Shown: positions 1 through 7,795, counted from the first letter of the stretch. The stretch is 64,000 nt of DNA from GCA-2733415 sp964276095 (GCA_964276095.1 CAXYDR010000001.1:1054001-1118000); one strand, 5' to 3'. Made by a program: numbers and translations. The notes: generated from the sequence alone by a model not told the origin.

Positions 1-938
1 ACTATGACGGTAAAGACATTCTTTTAAATAAAGAAGAAAACATAGTATTGTCTCCTGATTATTTTGAAGACTTATTATTATATAAAGGACAAACATTAAT
101 CACTACTGATGGTACTACACTATTAGGAGCTGATGATAAAGCGGGTATTACGGAAATTATGTGTGCAATGGAACACTTAATTAATAATCCGGAAATCAAG
201 CATGGTAAAGTTCGTGTAGGATTTACTCCAGATGAAGAAATTGGTAGAGGTGCTCATAAATTTGATGTAGCAAAATTTGCTGCTGATTGGGCATATACTA
301 TGGATGGTAGTCAAGTTGGTGAGTTAGAATATGAAAACTTTAACGCTGCGGGTGCTAAAATTAAAGTAAACGGTAAAATTGTTCACCCTGGTTATGCTAA
401 AGGGAAACTAATTAACTCTATGTTAATTGCTAACGAGTTTATTGCTGCGTTACCTGTACAAGAAGTACCTGAAAAGACTGAAGGATACGAAGGATTCTTT
501 CACTTATACGGAATTGAAGGAAAAGTTGAAGAAACAAACATTGGAATGATTGTTAGAGATCATGACATGGATAAATTTCAAGAACGTAAAGCGGTATTGG
601 AAAAAATCACTGCCGATTTAAATGCAAAGCATGGAGCTGGAACTGTTGAAACAGTAATTAGCGACCAGTACTTTAATATGAAGGAAAAAGTAGTACCAGT
701 AATGCATATTGTTGATATTGCTGAAGAGGCAATGAAAAACTTAGGTATTACTCCGTTAATTAAGCCAATTAGAGGTGGTACTGATGGTTCTCAACTATCA
801 TACATGGGATTACCTTGCCCGAACATATTTGCTGGAGGACATAACTTCCACGGACGTTATGAATATGTACCAGTAGAAAGTATTAAAAAAGCAATTGATG
901 TTATTGTTGAAATTGTACAATTAACTGCTAGGAAATAA
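1..938 (+). CDS. pepT: Peptidase T, 5' end cut by window
   Basis: C-terminal part of a tripeptide aminopeptidase of the M20 zinc family, which releases N-terminal residues from tripeptides in the cytoplasm. The frame is open from base 3 to the window edge, so about 100 N-terminal residues and the first zinc histidine lie outside. Visible M20/PepT signatures are the bridging aspartate in GADDKAG, the catalytic and ligand glutamates in TPDEEIG, the aspartate in YTMDGSQ and the final histidine ligand in GGHNFHG. The TTG at 48 is an internal codon, not the start. A repeat element and a strong terminator follow directly. Confidence 0.95.
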   Translation, partial: YDGKDILLNKEENIVLSPDYFEDLLLYKGQTLITTDGTTLLGADDKAGITEIMCAMEHLINNPEIKHGKVRVGFTPDEEIGRGAHKFDVAKFAADWAYTMDGSQVGELEYENFNAAGAKIKVNGKIVHPGYAKGKLINSMLIANEFIAALPVQEVPEKTEGYEGFFHLYGIEGKVEETNIGMIVRDHDMDKFQERKAVLEKITADLNAKHGAGTVETVISDQYFNMKEKVVPVMHIVDIAEEAMKNLGITPLIKPIRGGTDGSQLSYMGLPCPNIFAGGHNFHGRYEYVPVESIKKAIDVIVEIVQLTARK

Positions 939-950
939 CTAAACTAGTCT

Positions 951-1017
951 CCTCTCCCTTGGGAGAGGATTAAGGTGAGGGGGAATTTCCTCACCCTAAC
1001 CTTCTTATAGTAGAAGG
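951..1017. repeat. Triple-hairpin REP-like element
   Basis: Three consecutive hairpins occupy 67 bases just after pepT: an 8-bp perfect stem (951-958 with 961-968, loop TT), a 7-bp perfect stem (974-980 with 989-995), and a 6-bp perfect stem (1000-1005 with 1012-1017). It is more G/C-rich than its surroundings. The architecture resembles repetitive extragenic palindromes; whether it is repeated in the genome cannot be seen here. Confidence 0.6.
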
Positions 1018-1036
1018 GATTTAAAATATAATTACT

Positions 1037-1068
1037 AAAAAAGCCACTCCATTTGAGTGGCTTTTTTT
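1037..1068 (+). terminator. Intrinsic terminator after pepT
   Basis: Perfect stem AAAAAAGCCACTC / GAGTGGCTTTTTT with a 5-base loop, ending in a T run. Its stem sequence recurs at 7744-7774 at the other end of the accessory island. Confidence 0.9.
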
Positions 1069-1481
1069 ATGCTAATAAGTTATTAAATAATGGAAAATGA
1101 AACTATAACAATCCAAAAACTTATTTTATCCTACGCGAGCTACTTACCTATTTGAAAAGAAAAAAAAGTAAGCGTTTTACTTAATGAATAAAAAAAATCA
1201 TGCGCAATACGGTTTTCCGTAATTAAATTAATATCCAAGTCAATACTTTAGCCATATACTTTTTGAAAAGAAAACAAGTAAGGATTTATATTGAAAAGAG
1301 TAAGCGTTTTGCTTACTCTACATAAATACTTTTTTGCTATGAGTGCTAAATATTAGTCACGCAATTACTACGCAAGAGTGCTTGGGTTTTCTATTTTTGG
1401 AAGTGACTAAAAAGATCTAAACACAATTATGTTTATATGAGTGTTGGCATTCATTACAAAACAAAATTGAGAATATAAAAT
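1069..1481. other. Palindrome-rich noncoding leader of the CBASS-like operon
   Basis: No credible gene in 413 bases. Three short inverted repeats with T-rich loops follow each other: AAGTAA/TTACTT near 1167-1183, TACGG-TTTT-CCGTA at 1208-1221, and a perfect 9-bp stem AGAGTAAGC-GTTTT-GCTTACTCT at 1297-1319. The phrase TTGAAAAGAAAA occurs twice (near 1152 and 1263), each time followed by AAGTAAG. A further inverted pair TAGTCAC/GTGACTA spans about 1353-1409. The last 150 bases resemble, weakly, the cassette-like elements seen further on. No clear TAnnTTTG promoter was found. Confidence 0.5.
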
Positions 1482-2468
1482 ATGGCAAAAACTGTAAACG
1501 GTGCATTTTCTACTTTTAATAAGGATTTTGTAAATCTTGATTCAGATAGAACAGTAACTGCAAGAAGTAGTAGAGATTGGCTTTTAGGTCAGTTAAACAA
1601 ACTTCCTGATAGAGATGAAGACTTTCCATTAAAATATGAAGAAAAGCATATCAAATTCGGCTCATTTGCAAGGAATACAAAAATTAGAGAATTAGATGAT
1701 ATTGATTTGATTTATTGTTTACACGCCAACAATGCATATTTTTCAAAAAGTATGTTTAGTAATGAGTACTATTTACATACAGAGAATGCAGGACAAAGAC
1801 TTAAAGCCCTTTCAACTGATAACAAATTGAATTCAATAAAAGTTGTTAATCAATTTGTATCATCTTTATCTGACATAGAACACTATAGTTCTGCTGAAAT
1901 TCATAGAAGACAAGAGGCTGCAACTTTACAATTATCATCATACGAATGGAATTTTGATATTGTACCTGCTTTTTACACAACAAGTCAACTTTACTTAATA
2001 CCAGATGGAATCGGCAATTGGAAATCTACAAACCCATCAATAGACCAAGATAAAGCCACAAGAATTAATCAAAAACATAGTGGAGAAATATTACAATTAA
2101 TTAGAACACTTAAATATTGGAATAGACGTGTACAAATGCCAACAATAAGTTCATATCTATTTGAAAATATTGTCCTCAATTATTTCGATTCAAAAGACAA
2201 AATTTTAGGCTTTTTAGATGGTAATCTAATTACTTTTTGGGAACATTTAAAAACAGCCATTTATCAAAGTGTTCCAGACCCAAAAGGAATTCAAGATGAC
2301 CTTAACAATTTGTCTTTTGAAGATAAAGTTAAAATTTCGACTAAAGCAAATGACACATACAATAAAGCATATGAGGCATATGAACTTGAAACTAAAGAAA
2401 AAGACCAAGAAAAGGCAATAAAGAAATGGGGTGAAATATTTGGTAATGATTTTCCTAAGTACGAATAA
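1482..2468 (+). CDS. CD-NTase-like (SMODS) nucleotidyltransferase
   Basis: Predicted cGAS/DncV-like nucleotidyltransferase, the signal synthase of CBASS-type anti-phage systems. The polymerase-beta catalytic core is visible: Gly60-Ser61 in FGSFARNT, Asp73 and Asp75 in DDIDL, and the third acidic residue Asp159 in WNFDIVPAF. A helical insertion lies between the two catalytic blocks (about 83-150) and an all-alpha C-terminal part follows (200-328). At 328 residues it has the usual CD-NTase length. It is first gene of a tight operon, 11 bases ahead of the S-4TM gene. The nucleotide product cannot be predicted from sequence. Family call is confident; the defence role is inferred from the neighbour. 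Confidence 0.85.
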   Translation: MAKTVNGAFSTFNKDFVNLDSDRTVTARSSRDWLLGQLNKLPDRDEDFPLKYEEKHIKFGSFARNTKIRELDDIDLIYCLHANNAYFSKSMFSNEYYLHTENAGQRLKALSTDNKLNSIKVVNQFVSSLSDIEHYSSAEIHRRQEAATLQLSSYEWNFDIVPAFYTTSQLYLIPDGIGNWKSTNPSIDQDKATRINQKHSGEILQLIRTLKYWNRRVQMPTISSYLFENIVLNYFDSKDKILGFLDGNLITFWEHLKTAIYQSVPDPKGIQDDLNNLSFEDKVKISTKANDTYNKAYEAYELETKEKDQEKAIKKWGEIFGNDFPKYE

Positions 2469-2479
2469 AATAAATTATA

Positions 2480-3274
2480 ATGAATAAAATTGTACCTTTT
2501 AAGTCTAACTATGAAAATGTTAGAAAATTTGAAAATGTAGCATATTACCTATTAGTATTTTCAGCGTTAATAGTAGGTGTTTTATGGCTTTTACCTCAAT
2601 TAAAATTCCTTGACCCAAACTTGTCTTTTTTTACAACTTTCAAAACCTTTGCTAAACCTTTTAGCTACGCTTCAATGATTGGCTATTTATTATTATCAAT
2701 GATTGGTAAATTTTTATTTAAAGCAGCTGAGAAAACGAAAAGAGATGATTTAATAGATAATTCGTTTGGCACTAAGTACTCAGATGAAAACTCACAAGGA
2801 TATTATAGCAACGAAGATATTCCAATTGGAGTAAAAAAGTTAGCTGTTAACACTTATGAAAGTTGTTTTCATACTGAAAATACATTAAAAAAAATGCTAT
2901 TTAAGTCATCCATAAAAGTACTATTATTGTCAATTCCCTTCTTACTTTCCATTTTCACAGAAGGTGGAGATAACATTATGAGGTTACTTTTCGAAATAAG
3001 TATTCCTATAATTATGATTTCTCAATTTGCTACAACTATTGGATATTATAATAGTGTAAAAGAATTAAATGAAAGATTTAAAATTGAACTTATAAATATT
3101 GGAAAAGACAACTTAGAGTTTAAAGATTACTCAAAATTGTTAATTCCTACTTTTGAATATTACAATACCAAATCTTGGGCTTCAGTAAATTTAGATAAAA
3201 ATATATTTGAGAAACATAATGATGTGATTTCTTCAAAATGGCTGGAAAGAAAAGAGAATTTAGGATTAAAATAA
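2480..3274 (+). CDS. S-4TM-type predicted pore-forming effector
   Basis: Membrane protein of 264 residues with four hydrophobic segments arranged two plus two: about 22-42 and 60-80 near the N terminus, then about 145-162 and 168-188, separated by a charged cytoplasmic stretch with KRDDLID and a conserved-looking FGTKYSDEN. This layout matches the S-4TM family (SMODS-associated 4TM), proposed by comparative genomics to be a membrane-disrupting effector triggered by a CD-NTase product. It sits between two nucleotidyltransferase genes with only 11 and 4 bases of spacing, as expected for a signal-effector pair. Assignment rests on topology and context, not on a profile search. Confidence 0.75.
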   Translation: MNKIVPFKSNYENVRKFENVAYYLLVFSALIVGVLWLLPQLKFLDPNLSFFTTFKTFAKPFSYASMIGYLLLSMIGKFLFKAAEKTKRDDLIDNSFGTKYSDENSQGYYSNEDIPIGVKKLAVNTYESCFHTENTLKKMLFKSSIKVLLLSIPFLLSIFTEGGDNIMRLLFEISIPIIMISQFATTIGYYNSVKELNERFKIELINIGKDNLEFKDYSKLLIPTFEYYNTKSWASVNLDKNIFEKHNDVISSKWLERKENLGLK

Positions 3275-3278
3275 CGAA

Positions 3279-3434
3279 ATGCCAAGTAATGGTATTCTAA
3301 GTCAAATTCAGGACATTATTTACACGGAAAGAACTGTACCCGAAAAAATACCTGATTGGTATTACAAACTATCAAAATCAACCAATGAAGATAGAATTGA
3401 TAACATCATTAAATCAATAAAAACAAAATTTTAA
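3279..3434 (+). CDS. 51-residue protein inside the CBASS-like operon
   Basis: Small ORF starting MPSNGILSQ, 4 bases after the S-4TM stop; its TAA abuts the ATG of the next gene with no base between, the mark of translational coupling. The protein is polar and charged with no membrane segment or cysteine, and ends in a basic amphipathic helix (EDRIDNIIKSIKTKF). It contains KIPDWYYKL, and the next protein carries IPDWERN near its start. No family recognised. It could be a regulatory microprotein, an antitoxin-like partner, or the remains of a longer N-terminal domain of the downstream nucleotidyltransferase. The tight packing argues it is really translated. Confidence 0.65.
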   Translation: MPSNGILSQIQDIIYTERTVPEKIPDWYYKLSKSTNEDRIDNIIKSIKTKF

Positions 3435-4199
3435 ATGTCTGTACTATCATACTTAACTGACTTATCAAGTTCAATTACAATTCCAGACTGGGAAAGAAAT
3501 TCAATTGATACCTCAATAAACACACTATCAACTAAGCTTGGAAATTACTTTAATAACATTTCAAGCAAATTTGTTTTCGGTTCATATGACAGAAAAACAA
3601 TTTTAAGAAGAAGTAAGGATTCAAATTCTGACGTTGATTTTATGGTTTGTTTTACTGACGGTAATGAATGGACACCTCAAACTTTAATGAATAGACTGAA
3701 AAGGTTTGCCGAAGCAAACTATTCAAAAAATGAAATATATCAATCATCACCTACAATTGTTTTAGAACTTAGTCATATAAAATTTGAATTAGTTCCAGCT
3801 TGGGGAACGTATCAGATTCCTGCACCAGCTTCAAGTTACACAACTTGGGTTGGGACTTATCCTCTTACATTTAAAGGACAATTAAATGATAAGAATAGAG
3901 ATAATAATTATCAAATAAGAAAAGTAGTTCGATTATTAAAATATTGGAATGTATTGAATTATAAAGTTTACTCTTCTTACGAATTAGAAAAATATGTGAT
4001 TGACAAACATTTCTTTTTCTGCACAAACTTAAAAGATTATTTCTTGCAAGCAGTTGAAGGATTGCAAACTTATGATTTGCCAGAATACAAGAAAACTAAA
4101 GTAGAAAGACTTAAAAATATTATAAAAAAAACAAAAGAAAACGAACGTCAAGGTTGGAATACTTTGGCTGAAATTGAAATTAAGAAAGCTTTTGAATAA
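3435..4199 (+). CDS. Second CD-NTase-like nucleotidyltransferase
   Basis: A 254-residue nucleotidyltransferase. The core is clear: Gly49-Ser50 in VFGSYDRKT, Asp66 and Asp68 in NSDVDFMV, and a third acidic residue that is Glu118 in KFELVPAW rather than aspartate. It lacks the long insertion of the first nucleotidyltransferase and is not a close copy of it, so the operon holds two different synthase-like proteins. The C-terminal alpha domain is short. It may make the signal, modify it, or act as a partner of the first enzyme. The start is fixed by abutment with the preceding stop codon. Family assignment is firm; the role is inference. Confidence 0.8.
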   Translation: MSVLSYLTDLSSSITIPDWERNSIDTSINTLSTKLGNYFNNISSKFVFGSYDRKTILRRSKDSNSDVDFMVCFTDGNEWTPQTLMNRLKRFAEANYSKNEIYQSSPTIVLELSHIKFELVPAWGTYQIPAPASSYTTWVGTYPLTFKGQLNDKNRDNNYQIRKVVRLLKYWNVLNYKVYSSYELEKYVIDKHFFFCTNLKDYFLQAVEGLQTYDLPEYKKTKVERLKNIIKKTKENERQGWNTLAEIEIKKAFE

Positions 4200-4355
4200 T
4201 AAAAAACTGCTACCAACACCGCATATATTTTATTGCTAGCACTCGCCTACTTACGAAAACCCTCGCGGATTTTCTATTTAGTTTATATTTGCTAAATTTG
4301 ATACTTAACCACACAACTAAGCATAGACAACCACGTTAACACCTATCAAATAAAA
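4200..4355 (+). repeat. Cassette-like structured intergenic element A
   Basis: The 156 bases between the operon and the DUF2200 gene contain no ORF but have ordered structure: a boundary ACCAACACCGCATAT right after the stop codon, an inverted repeat GAAAACC...GGATTTTC around 4255-4273, the phrase GTTTATATTTG at 4281, and a CACGTT boundary at 4332 just before the next start. Element C (5080-5190) repeats the right half in diverged form (GTTTTATATTTG, then CACGTTGT). It resembles a recombination site or mobile noncoding repeat; the family is not named here. Confidence 0.5.
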
Positions 4356-4733
4356 ATGAAAGTTACAGCCGAAAAAAATGAAAAAGTTGCTAATATGATT
4401 TTTGCATCTATTTATCCTCTTTACTGGAATAGATTAGAGAAACATGGTAGAACAAAAGAAGAGTTCCATCAAGTAATAGAATGGTTTACTGGTTTTGACG
4501 AAAACAAATTACAAGCACTTATCAAAGATAAAGTAACATTTAAAACATTTTTTGAGAAAGCTAAAATCCACCCCAATGCGCACCTAATTAAAGGAGTTGT
4601 TTGTGGTTATCGAATTGAAGAAATAGAAGATGAATTTGAATTATATAAACAATGTAGACGCATGGAAAAGCTAATTGATGAATTGGCAAAAGGTCGTAAA
4701 ATGGAGAAAATTTTGCGTGAAGAAAAAAAGTAG
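4356..4733 (+). CDS. DUF2200 family protein
   Basis: A 125-residue soluble protein recognised as the DUF2200 family by its nearly full-length pattern: FASIYPLYWNRLEKHGRTKEE at the N terminus, VIEWFTGFDENKLQ, then NAHLIKGVVCGYRIEEIE and the basic C-terminal tail ELAKGRKMEKIL. The fold is predicted mainly helical and the biochemical role of the family is unknown. DUF2200 genes are sporadically distributed and often lie among mobile or orphan genes, as here. It is a single-gene unit framed by noncoding elements on both sides. The start is the first ATG, preceded by an AT-rich leader. Confidence 0.85.
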   Translation: MKVTAEKNEKVANMIFASIYPLYWNRLEKHGRTKEEFHQVIEWFTGFDENKLQALIKDKVTFKTFFEKAKIHPNAHLIKGVVCGYRIEEIEDEFELYKQCRRMEKLIDELAKGRKMEKILREEKK

Positions 4734-4845
4734 AAACTGGTGCTAATAAAACCTAAACTGCATTAAAACACAGTTTAGCCAAAACGCTACCCACAATAAA
4801 ATTAGAAACTACACATAGTTTTATTTATTACCGAATAACTACAAA
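4734..4845 (+). repeat. Cassette-like intergenic element B
   Basis: A 112-base spacer between two single-gene units. It holds a perfect inverted repeat CTAAACTG / CAGTTTAG (about 4752-4779), then ACGCTACCCA, then an AATAAAA...TTTTATT pair around 4795-4830. The position (stop codon to next start) and boundary phrases are like elements A and C, but the internal sequence is different. Confidence 0.35.
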
Positions 4846-5079
4846 ATGATTATAGAACAAGAACAAAAATTTAAAGAAGTACTTTCTAAACTAGAAGGAC
4901 AAATTAATGAACGAAGTTTTTTTAATAAATTCTTAGAATTGTATCCCGAAGTTTGGAAAAAACATAAAATTACATTTTCAAAATTTAATAGAAGTAAACA
5001 GTTTGGACAAACAATTCCGTTACCAAAACCTGAAGTTTCTTTACGAAAAGAAATTAGGGTATGGCTACAAAAACAATAA
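4846..5079 (+). CDS. 77-residue hypothetical protein
   Basis: Unrecognised small soluble protein, starting MIIEQEQKFKEVLSK. It is strongly basic in its second half (KKHKITFSKFNRSKQFG, then PLPKPEVSLRKEIRVWL), with an N-terminal amphipathic helix and no signal peptide, cysteine or transmembrane segment. Codon use is like the neighbours. It stands alone between two noncoding elements in the accessory island, in the same direction as the genes around it. A nucleic-acid-binding or toxin/antitoxin-type role would fit the charge and context but nothing proves it. Existence as a gene is supported by an open frame of 77 codons in AT-rich DNA. Confidence 0.55.
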   Translation: MIIEQEQKFKEVLSKLEGQINERSFFNKFLELYPEVWKKHKITFSKFNRSKQFGQTIPLPKPEVSLRKEIRVWLQKQ

Positions 5080-5190
5080 GCTTATAACCCAAAATAAAAG
5101 CTTTGTTTAGTGCTATTCTGACAGTTTTATATTTGTCAAATCCCGTACAACCTATAGCTAAACACGTTGTAAATAATATAAAAAGTCAAC
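5080..5190 (+). repeat. Cassette-like intergenic element C
   Basis: Noncoding stretch after the 77-residue gene. From 5124 it reads GTTTTATATTTG followed 39 bases later by CACGTTGT at 5163, matching in order and similar spacing the right half of element A (GTTTATATTTG at 4281, CACGTT at 4332). The remaining 100 bases to the next gene are AT-rich with no clear feature. Confidence 0.45.
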
Positions 5191-5292
5191 TTCTAAATAC
5201 ACAATTCATATTAAAGTTCTGTTAATAACATAAATGCATCTTCTTAACCAAAAAGGGATTGTTATTATTGTAGTCTAACTAATAAAACTTTA

Positions 5293-7707
5293 ATGAAAAG
5301 GCTAATTATTATATGTTGTTTGGTGTTTGTGAATTTTATACAATCCCAAGATTTTAAAACACTAGAATTACTTCCTCCAGAATCAAAAGAATATACTGAC
5401 TTACAGTTTTTAAATAACGAATTACAAGGCAAACAACTTGTAATGTTAGGAGAAATCACACATATGTATGGTAACGTCTTTGAAATGAAAGCTCGCATTG
5501 TAGAATATCTTCATCAAGAATTAGGCTACAGTACCATTGCAATGGAATCTTCAATGTACGATTTATGGCTCCTGAATAAAAAAGGATTTACATCTAAAAA
5601 CTTTAATGAATCAATTTGGGGTGTTTGGTCTAACACAAAAGAGTTTCAACGATTGGTTAATTATATTGATAGTAATAATATAAAAGTCATTGGTTTCGAT
5701 TCGCAGTTTAATAACAATATCCCAAAATTTATCGATGGTTTTTTTAATTATATAAGAACTAATAAAATAAACTTAAGCCTAAATGAAAATGATTTAGCTA
5801 TTCTCATAGAAGGAGTTCTCGAAGCGACTTCATTTGATGAAACAGATATTAAATTCTCCGATTATGATACAGAATTAAATCGCATCATAAATACTATTAG
5901 TAAACTTAAAGTTACTGAACAAAACTATTATTGGTTACAATTTTCTAAAAATATATTAGCCTGCTCAAAAGATGCTTTTTATAACAAAAAGGAAATACTA
6001 ACTACCGATTTCGGGAATAAAAATCATAATTTCAGAGATGCACAAATGGCTGATAACATTTTAAGTTATATGCATCGTAATCCAAACGAAAAGGTAATTT
6101 GTTGGGCCGATAATATTCATGTTATTAATGATTATTCTAGTATTAAAAAACCCATTTTAAAGGATTTCATTTCAATGGGTACACATATTAAGAAAGAATT
6201 AAAAGACAACGTATATAGTTTAGCTACTATTCATGCAAATGATTCTCTTTTAGAAAGAACAACTTGGCATAAAACACCAATTGTTAAAGGTTCTTTTGAA
6301 GATAAGTTAAAGTCATTAAAAACACCTTATTTATTTGTGAGTTCACATCAAGAAGCTATGAAAACTCCTCAGCAAAGTAGGCTATTAGATTTTGTAGATT
6401 TTTCAGAAATGCGTTTAGACCAACTCCATGATGGTTACATCTTCTTTGAAAAAGCAACAATTCCGAAAAACAGATTAGAAACTTTAAATGAATTTAACGC
6501 AAATAAAAAAGTACAATCTATTAAAAGGATAAAACTAATATCTAAAGGGAACTCATTTAGCTTAAAAGGTCAAATAATAGACTCTGAAACTAACACTTCT
6601 ATTCCATACACTAATCTCATTATGAAAAATGAGGAGCTTTATAGAGTTGCAGATGAAAATGGAAATTTTGAATTACCTGTATCAAAAAAAATGCTAGAAA
6701 ATTCTTCTATTAGTATTTCCTCAATGGGTTATGAAAGTAGAATTATTCAACTTAAAAATTTAACTTCTAAAATTCTGCTCTCTCCAAAATATGAAGAACT
6801 TGAAGAAGTTGTTATTACTGGTTATTTATCCCCAAAAACTGTATTAAAAAAAGCAATCAAATTAATTGATATAAACCATCCTACAAACCTACATAACTAT
6901 AAACGATATGGAAATGTTGTTATTAATAAAAATGATGAAACAACCCTAGATATTGAGACAATTACAAAAGACTGTGATCAAGGATACGATTCCCCTTTTG
7001 TAATCACTCAACGTGTGGAACAAGTTAAATGGAATAAAAACTTATATAAAAAGAAATATAAATCTTCTGCACAATTTTTCTCTTACAGACAGAATGCAAT
7101 TAGATATGCAAATATTCTTCATAAGAGGAAATATAAAAAGTTTGATTTGAATTTTATAAAATCAAACAATCCAGCAGATGAAGATTATTATATTATAAAA
7201 TTCAAAACTGACAGAAACAAATGGAATTATACAAATCAGCGTTATCCAACTCAATACTCTGGAAAAGTTTACATAAACAAAGATAACTTTGCAATAATTA
7301 AAGTTATTGAAAACTGGGAAACAACCTTAAATAAGGCAGAAATAGAAAAGCACTTTAAAGGTGAAAAAGAATACAAAAACAGAAAAGTAGTTAAAATAAA
7401 AGAGGAAAATATCTGTACTTATTTAAAAGTCCTAAACGACAAATATTATGCATCAAATTATTTTAACCGATATTATATTGAAAAATTAAGTGATGATAAT
7501 CAAATGGAAAATTCAGTTTATGAGAAGAATTCAATTCTTTATGGTTTTGAAACTGATAAAGTTGAAGATATTGAGTATTCCCAATACAACAATAAAAAAG
7601 AAAATTCATTGTACAGAGTTGAACAAGATAGCGCCTTTTGGAATTTATTATATATACAATACCCCAGCTTTAAAAAACAAAAAAATACGCTACACCAAAA
7701 CCCATAA
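5293..7707 (+). CDS. Secreted erythromycin-esterase-like / CarboxypepD fusion
   Basis: An 804-residue exported protein. A signal peptide (MKRLIIICCLVFVNFIQSQ) is followed by an erythromycin-esterase-like domain, about 25-400, with the family hallmark LGEITH containing the catalytic histidine, and the glutamate in AMES. From about 418 to 500 there is a carboxypeptidase regulatory-like beta sandwich (LKGQIIDSETNTSIPYTNL ... ENGNFELPV), as in TonB-dependent receptors. The rest (to 804) resembles the DUF5686-type outer-surface region with RYGNVVINKN and Tyr-rich strands. Ere enzymes hydrolyse macrolide lactones, but this divergent, exported fusion need not act on antibiotics. It is the last gene of the accessory island. 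Confidence 0.8.
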   Translation: MKRLIIICCLVFVNFIQSQDFKTLELLPPESKEYTDLQFLNNELQGKQLVMLGEITHMYGNVFEMKARIVEYLHQELGYSTIAMESSMYDLWLLNKKGFTSKNFNESIWGVWSNTKEFQRLVNYIDSNNIKVIGFDSQFNNNIPKFIDGFFNYIRTNKINLSLNENDLAILIEGVLEATSFDETDIKFSDYDTELNRIINTISKLKVTEQNYYWLQFSKNILACSKDAFYNKKEILTTDFGNKNHNFRDAQMADNILSYMHRNPNEKVICWADNIHVINDYSSIKKPILKDFISMGTHIKKELKDNVYSLATIHANDSLLERTTWHKTPIVKGSFEDKLKSLKTPYLFVSSHQEAMKTPQQSRLLDFVDFSEMRLDQLHDGYIFFEKATIPKNRLETLNEFNANKKVQSIKRIKLISKGNSFSLKGQIIDSETNTSIPYTNLIMKNEELYRVADENGNFELPVSKKMLENSSISISSMGYESRIIQLKNLTSKILLSPKYEELEEVVITGYLSPKTVLKKAIKLIDINHPTNLHNYKRYGNVVINKNDETTLDIETITKDCDQGYDSPFVITQRVEQVKWNKNLYKKKYKSSAQFFSYRQNAIRYANILHKRKYKKFDLNFIKSNNPADEDYYIIKFKTDRNKWNYTNQRYPTQYSGKVYINKDNFAIIKVIENWETTLNKAEIEKHFKGEKEYKNRKVVKIKEENICTYLKVLNDKYYASNYFNRYYIEKLSDDNQMENSVYEKNSILYGFETDKVEDIEYSQYNNKKENSLYRVEQDSAFWNLLYIQYPSFKKQKNTLHQNP

Positions 7708-7743
7708 ATAATACATGTTTTGGCACTTAAATTTAAACCATAT

Positions 7744-7774
7744 AAAAAGCCACTCAAACTGAGTGGCTTTTTTT
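7744..7774. terminator. Bidirectional terminator, right edge of accessory island
   Basis: Stem AAAAAGCCACTC / GAGTGGCTTTTTTT between two converging genes, flanked by A and T runs so usable in both directions. Stem and trailing TTTATG are almost identical to the terminator at 1037-1068. Confidence 0.9.
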
Positions 7775-7795
7775 ATGATAAAAGTAGCAATGCTA

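Noticed and set aside
4200..4355. Classical integron attC site.
   Set aside because: No matching RYYYAAC/GTTRRRY box pair could be placed and no integrase gene is in the window; kept only as cassette-like.
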